From: Saccoglossus kowalevskii
Taxonomy: Eukaryota > Hemichordata > Enteropneusta > Harrimaniidae
Direction: 5' to 3'
Length of the DNA: 14,460 nt
NCBI RefSeq assembly: GCF_000003605.2
Contig: NW_003144786.1
Location: 780,845 to 795,304 of the forward strand
Shown here: one piece after another, positions 8,966 through 14,460 of the stretch
How the letters are laid out: every line of letters starts with the position of its first letter
Position numbering within the stretch: position 1 is the first letter of the stretch
The notes under the pieces: generated by a model
What the model was told of the DNA's origin: nothing
The model's input: only the letters and a program-made list of their open reading frames with translations
Databases searched by the model: none
Program-made: the position numbers and the translations under genes

Positions 8966-9150
8966 ACGACTCGTTTGCTGAGGGAACGAAACAACACGTA
9001 CCGGGTGAAGACCAGTATTCGGAAGGACATGGGGACACAGCTTTACCAAACGACTACGAAAGCGACTCCGAACTATCTGAAGATTACAATAAAATGAAAT
9101 TCCATTCAACCAAAATTGACTTGTCGCTGAAAATTCTGAGAGAGGAGCTG
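8966..9150 (+). CDS. Candidate coding exon; C-terminal end resembles FAM89/LURAP1 family
   Basis: This is the best exon candidate in the window. The right edge is a perfect donor, GAGCTG|GTAAGT, in phase 0. The left edge is set by GCAG (AG at 8964-8965), the first AG after an 88-nt AG-free stretch containing a pyrimidine-rich tract (8887-8908), as expected at a real acceptor. The frame is open from 8938. It reads an acidic, Ser/Asp/Glu-rich region (DDSFAEGTKQHVPGEDQYSE, later NDYESDSELSEDYNK) and ends MKFHSTKIDLSLKILREEL. The closing pattern K-[IL]-x3-L-x2-LR-x-E-[LM] resembles what precedes the conserved leucine-rich helix of FAM89 and LURAP1 adaptors (for example LLRQEM or LLRKEM, as I recall the family). 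The following helix would be on a downstream exon that I do not find. The only in-frame ATG is at 9094 (AAAATGA, good context), so either translation starts there with a long leader or the start lies on an upstream exon. The family call is an inference. Confidence 0.5.
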
Positions 9151-10200
9151 GTAAGTATTTTGCATTTATATCTGTATTAACTTGTCTGTGGTGATAATGA
9201 GACCATTCAGTAATAATGGATGACTTGTCTGAATACGTAAAGTAATAAACAGCTGATTGTGAGCGGAGGCCATGACAGGCGATTCCTTATCTATCTATGT
9301 ATGTGGGTATGTAACCACAGTCGAAATGCATGGGAGCGGAAAAATCAAGTTAGTGTCTAAATCTGAGCTTACTCAGTTTTTCATATAATCGTTAAAACGT
9401 CTATTGGCGTCTTTATTTATATATATCAGTTCCTAACAAGTGGGCAAATTGGTCGTAAACATGAAATTGTTTAGAGAAGGGTAAAGTAGTCCAGGAAGGT
9501 TTAGAAGTATAATGTTCTGCCAATACAGATATAAACATGTACTTAACAGCCAATATTGGTTAACTTGATCTTCTGAATAACCGGGGAAGGAAGCCGATCC
9601 TTTTCCCCTACTACCGGGATAGGTTTAATATATCTTCGTTGCTGTCAAAACTCTTAGGTGCTACAACAATCTATTGTGTACTGAAGTTATATTGAAGAAT
9701 TACATCTCAACTCGTCTATGCCTACATCTTTGTTTTAATGTTTTAATGGTTCAATATTTTCGGCATAAACACATTATTTAGACGGACAGACAGACACTGT
9801 CTGGGTCAACGACTTATTTCCTCCCTGTAACATGTAGATGGAAGGTCACATTGGTCTCAATTATACAGTCCCATTAGATGTTATAATACCGAGAATTAAA
9901 TGAAATGCATACTACGATTGGACCACGGGACACGGTGCGTTCAGCTCGCGGTCATGCAATCCCCTCCAAATATCGTTACACGATGCCAGTTTCACGGTTC
10001 GTAGATTTGCAACAAGAATATCCCCCAACACATGCTCCGGTGAACAATTAACTAGTGTGCAAATTATAACTCGTACCAGACAGACATCAAGAAAGACTTG
10101 AATTCTATCCTGTCGACATAATACGGTCTAGTGACGGTCCATGTTTTCAATTGTACTGTTACAACATTGTTCCCATGGTAAAGAGTAGTTTCTCTATTTA

Positions 10201-10211
10201 CCCCCCCCCCC
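10201..10211. repeat. C11 mononucleotide run
   Basis: Eleven consecutive C interrupt otherwise mixed sequence. The length may be uncertain if the assembly came from error-prone reads. Confidence 0.9.
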
Positions 10212-10747
10212 TTAGATGACATCATTGCGTCCTTAGAGTGTAACGTTGCCAAGTAAAGGCGTACTTCCTGAGACGATGTGGCATTGAGGTGAAGAATGTC
10301 CCACACTCAGTTCTTATTTCCTTTAAGTATGATTGATCAAGGCTCACTTAAAAAAACTATATAACCCGAGTCCCCAGTACCGTAAATATAGCCGGGTAAC
10401 GTTTGAAAGTTTTCGGTGACAACCTTCCGTAACAATCGAGCCTTAGCATACTTCTTATACTCTCATATGATACAGCGTGTATATTTCCATCTCCTAGAAG
10501 TTTACACCGATTCCACAGAAAAGGCTTATTCTGAAGTACTACTCTTCAGTCGCCACGAGTCTCCTTATATTTGCCATTAACTTTTATCGGTTCCGTCTGA
10601 CCGTGACTATCAGCAAAACTCTCTTAGCATTCTCACATTGTGTTTTATTTATTTACTAATTATAGCCGCAGAATCACGTGGTGACCTCATCAGTGTCTCA
10701 GATATGGGGATAGTATGAATACTCCGACCGCCAATTTTCCCATCACT

Positions 10748-10772
10748 ACATATATATACATATATATATATG
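10748..10772. repeat. TA-rich microsatellite
   Basis: Alternating TA interrupted once by C, in an ACATATATATACATATATAT-type tract. CACGTG follows at 10785-10790. Confidence 0.9.
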
Positions 10773-10854
10773 TTTTATAATTAACACGTGATTATCGTTT
10801 TATTCTTCCGCTATAAGTCAATGTCTAAATTCAAATACGATAACATTACAGTTT

Positions 10855-10985
10855 GACGTGACGTGTGGCGTCACGTCACGTCACGTCACGTCACGTCTAG
10901 TGATACGAGGTGATGTAACGTGGCGTAACGTAATTAGCGTCACCAGCGCATGCGTCAGATGGCCATAGCGTGTAATTGTTTACAA
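10855..10985. promoter_or_regulatory. Cluster of CRE half-sites with (CGTCA)5, NRF1-like and FOX-like motifs
   Basis: TGACGTGACGTG is followed by five exact CGTCA units plus CGTC (10869-10897), so the CRE half-site repeats every 5 bp. Downstream come AACGTGGCGTAACG, then GCGCATGCG (10946-10954, the core of the NRF1 motif), a YY1-like AGATGGCCAT and TGTTTAC (10977-10983, forkhead type). The order and density look like a regulatory block, possibly an intronic promoter or enhancer. The pentamer run may also be an ordinary microsatellite that happens to build the motif. No TATA box or exon is evident directly downstream. Confidence 0.4.
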
Positions 10986-11362
10986 ACAAGCGTCTACCCA
11001 TGAGTCTTTGCGTTTTTAGCGTGTGTTATTATCGTCGTTTGAGACTCAATTCCCGCGCGTGCACAGGTGACGACCCTCCCGCTTTAACATAAAACTACTA
11101 GATTGGTCAATAGGAATTCATTAGAGGAAAGTGCAAGGCCACTTGTACCAAACTGTTGAATAATCATCGAAAACATCAACACATCCCCAGTCCTATAATG
11201 ACGTGTAAATCCGCCAGATCCTGTTTAGATCGTGACCAGTAAAAGTGTCGTGTAGTGTAATGTTTTTATGTTGGCCTTGGTAACGCTGTAACTTATTATC
11301 ATTCAATATCGTTCTATTTCTGGTCAACATGGGATGGTACGTCTAAATATAGCAACATTGAA

Positions 11363-11376
11363 TGGTTATATAACCA
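11363..11376. repeat. 14-bp perfect palindrome TGGTTATATAACCA
   Basis: A perfect self-complementary 14-mer with a TATATA core. It could be a TATA-like element, but no start-site context is visible. It is listed as a palindrome only. Confidence 0.6.
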
Positions 11377-11885
11377 CCAAAGTAATTTAAAAGAAAATTA
11401 CTACACGTAAATGAAGAGTCGTTGACGCAGGACCAATCAATTTGTTCTCGTTATTGTTGTATCATTAAAGGCGATTCAGCTTTTGTAATAATTATGATTT
11501 TGCAATTCGCAAGTTCAAAAAATGCGAAAGTTAGGGGGTACATTTTATTTTAAAATCTGTCTGGGTTATTTCAATGTATTAGACCAACGAATAAAGCCAT
11601 CTGTGACACGTCACGTACCCATCGCGGTTTACATTTGATATAGTTTATAAAATTCGCCTGTCCGCTTTTCGATGGTTGTTCATTAACATTTATAGACGCT
11701 TGACATTTTGAAATGAATTCTACCGGCTTGAAATTCTTGCCCACTTTTGTAGCGCTTGGATTCAAGCAAAGTATTTCAAGATGTTTCACCTTACGTTGTC
11801 TCTATTGACTGGTCGAAATAATATAATGGTAATAAATTATTTTAATGAAACTGATTTCACGCATGCACGCCTCTGTACATTGTGG

Positions 11886-11899
11886 CCAGGAGGGGGCAT
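11886..11899 (+). promoter_or_regulatory. CTCF-like core motif
   Basis: CCAGGAGGGGGCAT matches the bilaterian CTCF core CCASYAGRKGGCRS at 12 of 14 positions (mismatches at position 5 and the last). It stands out because the surrounding sequence is AT-rich. The hairpin at 11903-11927 starts four bases later. One motif of this length can arise by chance. Confidence 0.3.
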
Positions 11900-11902
11900 T
11901 AA

Positions 11903-11927
11903 ACATAGCGAATACATCACGCTATGT
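11903..11927. repeat. Hairpin, 8-bp perfect stem and 9-base loop
   Basis: ACATAGCG (11903-11910) and CGCTATGT (11920-11927) are exact reverse complements separated by AATACATCA. It is adjacent to the CTCF-like motif. No following T run is present, so it is not a transcription terminator of a known kind. Confidence 0.6.
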
Positions 11928-12760
11928 ATTGGCACGGTTGCATACACCTGTTGTTGTGTAGACATAGTTATTTTGTTGACATTTTTTGAATACATTGTCA
12001 TGCTGGTAAAATCATTTACAAAACAAAATAGCACTTTGAACCTATGTATACTCTGTGTTCTAGTGTATGATAAACCAAGTGAAGGCTTCCCCGACTTTCG
12101 TAGCCAGTGTTTTCCCTTTGAGCACCCCGAACAATTACATGTTTTGTGTTTGGCGAATAATTGGCACAAATTCCTGCCATTCTTGACCCGCATATAACAA
12201 AGAATCGCCCCTGTGTAAATATGATAATCCTCTACACAGAGCCTTGTAACTGTCCATATCGTGTTCTTGAGATAATGACCTCAGTCGTCTCACTATCTCA
12301 CTCCGTAATCAACAGAACACATATACGACAGCAAAAACAAGGGGTCAGAGGTCAAAAGATGAAGAATATGTATCCACTGTGTCAAATAAAAAAACCGGAA
12401 GTACATTTATTTTACAGTCACTGTTTGTAGTTATTTAGAAAGATATTCGGCAAGGGGGTGTATCCTGGGTATAGATTTGTTAATAAATGACACAATACGC
12501 AAGGTATTTTGGGTTATTGTCTCTGGCAGTGACCCCGATTTTCTTATTTGTGGAATGTCCGTTCTATTTATTAGTGTGTATGAACACGCGTTACCTGGGA
12601 TCTAGACCAGAATTCCTTTTAACTATAACTATAGCAACATAACCGGCGGAAATCACATCGGGCAGAGTTAAAAGCTAATGAAGAATCCGAAATACGCTTT
12701 ATAGGTGTGACATAGTGGATACCCGGGCATGGAAACAATAGTACGTGCATTCCATTGCAG

Positions 12761-12814
12761 AGTACCGCCAGTCAAACAGTGAAAGCGATTACGAATCGGT
12801 GAAATCACTCTACG
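12761..12814 (+). CDS. Candidate 54-nt internal exon, Ser/Asp/Tyr-rich, unidentified
   Basis: The acceptor CCATTGCAG (AG at 12759-12760) and the donor TACG|GTGAGT (GT at 12815-12816) enclose exactly 54 nt, a multiple of three, with matching phases at both ends. Its inclusion or skipping would therefore keep the frame. The frame reads EYRQSNSESDYESVKSLY (the first base of the Glu codon comes from the previous exon). An in-frame TAG lies upstream at 12739-12741 and a TAA downstream of the donor, so it is not a standalone gene. The stretch GAAAGCGATTACGAA resembles GAAAGCGACTCCGAA in the 8966-9150 exon (13 of 15), giving ESDYE and ESDSE. The donor at 9150 is phase 0 and this exon needs one upstream base, so they do not join directly. 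The polypyrimidine tract is weak. Confidence 0.35.
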
Positions 12815-12853
12815 GTGAGTCGTTAAGCCCGCTTAACCCCGCCTGTCAGGAGG

Positions 12854-12923
12854 TCACGTCATAATACCAGGGGCGGGTATGTGTACTGGTTTAAATTTGA
12901 TACCTGCGTACTAGGTATATAAG
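12854..12923 (+). promoter_or_regulatory. Compact promoter-like module: CRE-like, GC box, TATA box
   Basis: In order: TCACGTCA (12854-12861, one base from the CRE octamer), GGGGCGGG (12870-12877, Sp1/KLF GC box) and TATATAAG (12916-12923, fits TATAWAAR). Spacing is typical of an inducible RNA polymerase II promoter, which would start transcription about 25-30 bases after the TATA box, near 12945-12952. A possible leader exon would run to the donor-like AATAG|GTACGC at 13041-13042. No start codon in a long frame follows within the window. A 6-bp stem GTTAAG...CTTAAC (12822-12837) lies just upstream. Confidence 0.45.
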
Positions 12924-13045
12924 GTGTGCATACTGAGGCTCGGAATCTATTACTAGTCTGAGATACAGGCGACCTCGGTCTGCCGTTGCTGCCTATGTGA
13001 TAATTTAGTCAGCTCGGAGGAACCACGTCAACTTGAAATAGGTAC

Positions 13046-14200
13046 GCATGCTTAGTTCAATGTTACTCTGCCATCCGACATCATTTGGTTGTTTCTGTGT
13101 TTGATGCGACATATGAACATTCTATTTTGTGTTGTTTAGTGCTGTATTGCGATGCTGCATGGTGGGTTGCTTGAGGGGGAAAAATGTTCCTTGTTCGAGA
13201 ATCTTTGTTTTTCTGGTAAATGTCAAAGCATTTTGCAATTTCTTAAAACCATTCTGGTCCATTGGCGATTAGCTACTTCTCAGGCCATTACTAGCCTGAA
13301 GCACAGTCCTTTGTTGGGGGACTGCGCCTGAAGTTACATTCTACAGGTTGATGCACTATCAAATGATTTTTACCTAGCGGGAGACTTGATCACAGACTTG
13401 CCGCTGCGAACTGTGAAATGTCTACTGTCAACATTTATATGTCCTGGCTTTACCCATAATTTATATGCAAGTCCTGGCTTTACCGAGTCCCTGGTTAAAT
13501 CTAGTATATGTATTAAAACGCCCCGATTTGGATCAGATTTGCGTAATAGCTGGTAACAAATTTGTTGATTAAGTGTTTTGTTTTTAATAGAAAACATGTG
13601 TTAGGATTATAACATTCAATGTGGCTGCAATATGGGAGGGTAAACACCCTAGGTTCCTCAACTGAACCAGTGAAACGGCGTCCTAAATATATCGGTGTTA
13701 GGTCTTGACCAAATCTAACTAACTGATTTCATATGTGAATTTGAAATAATTATAATTGGTGTTATGGCTTTAGTTTGTTTACTATCTGATATTCCATCGA
13801 ATAAACTAGTCTTGATCATTGCCACGTGCACTCTTCCTATATAATAACTAGTTTCACGTTTACAACAGCGTTTTTTTTTTTACCGTCACGGTCGAATCAT
13901 GCACTTGACTGGCCTTTACGTCACGATGTAATATCATGTTACTACGCCTTTTCCAATCGCATCGCTTCAACGGTTGCTTATACTTTTATTTTCACCGTCG
14001 CTTCAAATTTGTCCTTAAAACACACACCTTATATCTGTGTGTCGACTCGAGCACAAACACGCCTACATCGATTCTGTGGGAAATGTACGCCCTTCCTTAT
14101 AAGTACTGACATGGTATATTGCTGGGGCAATTTGATAGTATATTACATATATCGTTGAGCTTTGTTTTCTTATCAACTTAAAGATGGTCAATTGTCGCTA
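13046..14200. other. Non-coding DNA downstream of the promoter-like module
   Basis: No supported gene. A stem-loop occurs at 13302-13327 (GCACAGTCC against GGACTGCGC, 8 of 9 paired) flanked on both sides by CCTGAAG. ATTACTAGCCTGA at 13287-13299 repeats ATTACTAGTCTGA at 12949-12961, which follows the TATA box. A 110-codon frame at 13826-14158 is Thr/Ser/Phe-rich with no motif and is not called. Confidence 0.45.
13433..13484. repeat. Two-copy imperfect tandem duplication
   Basis: The 22-bp ATTTATATGTCCTGGCTTTA(CC) at 13433-13454 is repeated at 13459-13484 with a four-base GCAA insertion between its two halves. The shared 14-mer GTCCTGGCTTTACC recurs exactly 30 bp apart (13441 and 13471). Confidence 0.85.
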
Positions 14201-14217
14201 TGTAACAAGCCGACCAC

Positions 14218-14225
14218 TATATAAA
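14218..14225 (+). promoter_or_regulatory. Candidate TATA box TATATAAA
   Basis: A perfect match to TATAWAAR in a mixed-composition context. A start would be expected near 14246-14255, where the sequence reads CACGCGCCATGACTGG. No clear initiator or open frame follows in the remaining 200 bases, so this may serve a gene beyond the right edge or be chance. Confidence 0.25.
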
Positions 14226-14460
14226 CCATAGAACATGTTTTCTTCACGCGCCATGACTGGATTTATTTACTGACAGTTTTGATTGTGTTGTAAAAATAAA
14301 CTAGCGCAACGTGGGCGGCACGATCGGCATTACTGCACCACATTGTTCATCGTCCGTCTACAAACGAATTATTCGCCTAATTCTGGAAGTGAGTTGCAAA
14401 GAATATCTTCGCTAGGTAACTCCTATCAGATCGCCACCACGTAGTATCAGGCGGGCGGAC
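14226..14460. other. Right-edge sequence, nothing recognised
   Basis: GC content rises towards the end (GGGCGGCACGATCGGC near 14311-14326, GGCGGGCGGAC at 14450-14460), as at the start of a CpG-richer region. It could be the leader of the gene served by the TATA box at 14218, but no frame supports this. Confidence 0.3.

Larger units (their letters stand above)
9151..10854 (+). other. Intron-like DNA after the 9150 donor
   Basis: It begins with the GTAAGT donor and holds no convincing exon. Simple features are a SMAD-type palindrome CAGACACTGTCTG (9791-9803), a C11 run (10201-10211), a TA-rich tract (10748-10772) and CACGTG at 10675-10680 and 10785-10790. A minus-strand 80-codon frame (10064-10306) reads the C run as glycines and is not supported. 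Confidence 0.5.
10986..12740. other. Intron-like or intergenic DNA
   Basis: No exon is supported. The largest frame, 138 codons at 11781-12197 on the + strand, overlaps a 118-codon frame on the - strand over the same bases. Neither has a domain, and mutual overlap in both strands argues for chance openness. The region contains the 14-bp palindrome at 11363-11376 and the CTCF-like site and hairpin near 11886-11927, listed separately. Confidence 0.45.

Noticed and set aside
11781-12197. 138-codon + frame and the 118-codon - frame over it
   Set aside because: Both strands are open over the same bases, no domain is recognised, and neither has supporting splice or promoter context.
13826-14158. 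110-codon + frame
   Set aside because: No recognisable domain, atypical composition and no upstream promoter with suitable spacing.
1-14460. tRNA, rRNA or tRNA-derived SINE genes
   Set aside because: No cloverleaf, no convincing B-box (GGTTCGANTCC) and no rRNA-like conserved block were found on either strand by reading.

Overview
This window looks like nuclear DNA from an animal, most likely a marine invertebrate such as a mollusc or another lophotrochozoan. The group is inferred from style only: AT-rich, gene-poor sequence, intron-like splice signals, CpG not strongly depleted, and several tandem-repeat families. No mitochondrial, bacterial or viral gene was recognised. No complete gene is visible. 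The supportable coding content is a few short, exon-like islands on the + strand, flanked by splice sites.

Layout: (1) 1-150 is the last coding exon of a gene that enters from the left, with a strong acceptor and a stop. Its 3' flank (151-501) has an AATAAA inside a 157-bp inverted-repeat element. (2) 502-1232 is a minisatellite of about 34 units of 21 bp. Its unit length makes long artificial reading frames. (3) 1412-1518 is a candidate internal exon with a good donor. The DNA to 4080 then holds only palindromes and AT-rich sequence. (4) About 4081-4868 is a second, degenerate minisatellite of about 28-31 bp units that carries the CRE/ATF palindrome TGACGTCA six times. (5) 5000-8160 is non-coding, with simple repeats and, at 7123-7306, a short element with the hallmarks of a retroposed sequence (AATAAA, encoded poly(A), near-matching flanking duplications). 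(6) 8160-8965 is a CpG-richer block with an inverted CCAAT box. It leads into the best exon candidate, which ends at 9150 on a perfect GTAAGT donor. Its last residues resemble the FAM89/LURAP1 adaptor family just before that family's conserved leucine-rich helix. (7) 9151-12700 is intron-like or intergenic, with a (CGTCA)n cluster near CRE, NRF1 and FOX-type sites at 10855-10985 and a CTCF-like site beside a hairpin near 11890. (8) 12700-13045 holds a 54-nt exon-like segment, then a compact promoter-like module (CRE-like, GC box, TATATAAG). (9) 13046-14460 has a short tandem duplication, a stem-loop and a second TATATAAA near the end.

The parts cannot be joined into one verified gene. The exon ending at 9150 (phase 0) and the 54-nt exon at 12761 (needing one upstream base) do not join directly, so they belong to different transcripts or lack a partner exon. 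A recurring theme is ACGT-core sites (TGACGT/ACGTCA and CACGTG), present both in repeats and as single copies. Nothing here can be shown to be a new biological system. The most unusual structures are the CRE-bearing minisatellite, the retroposon-like insert and the promoter-like clusters.
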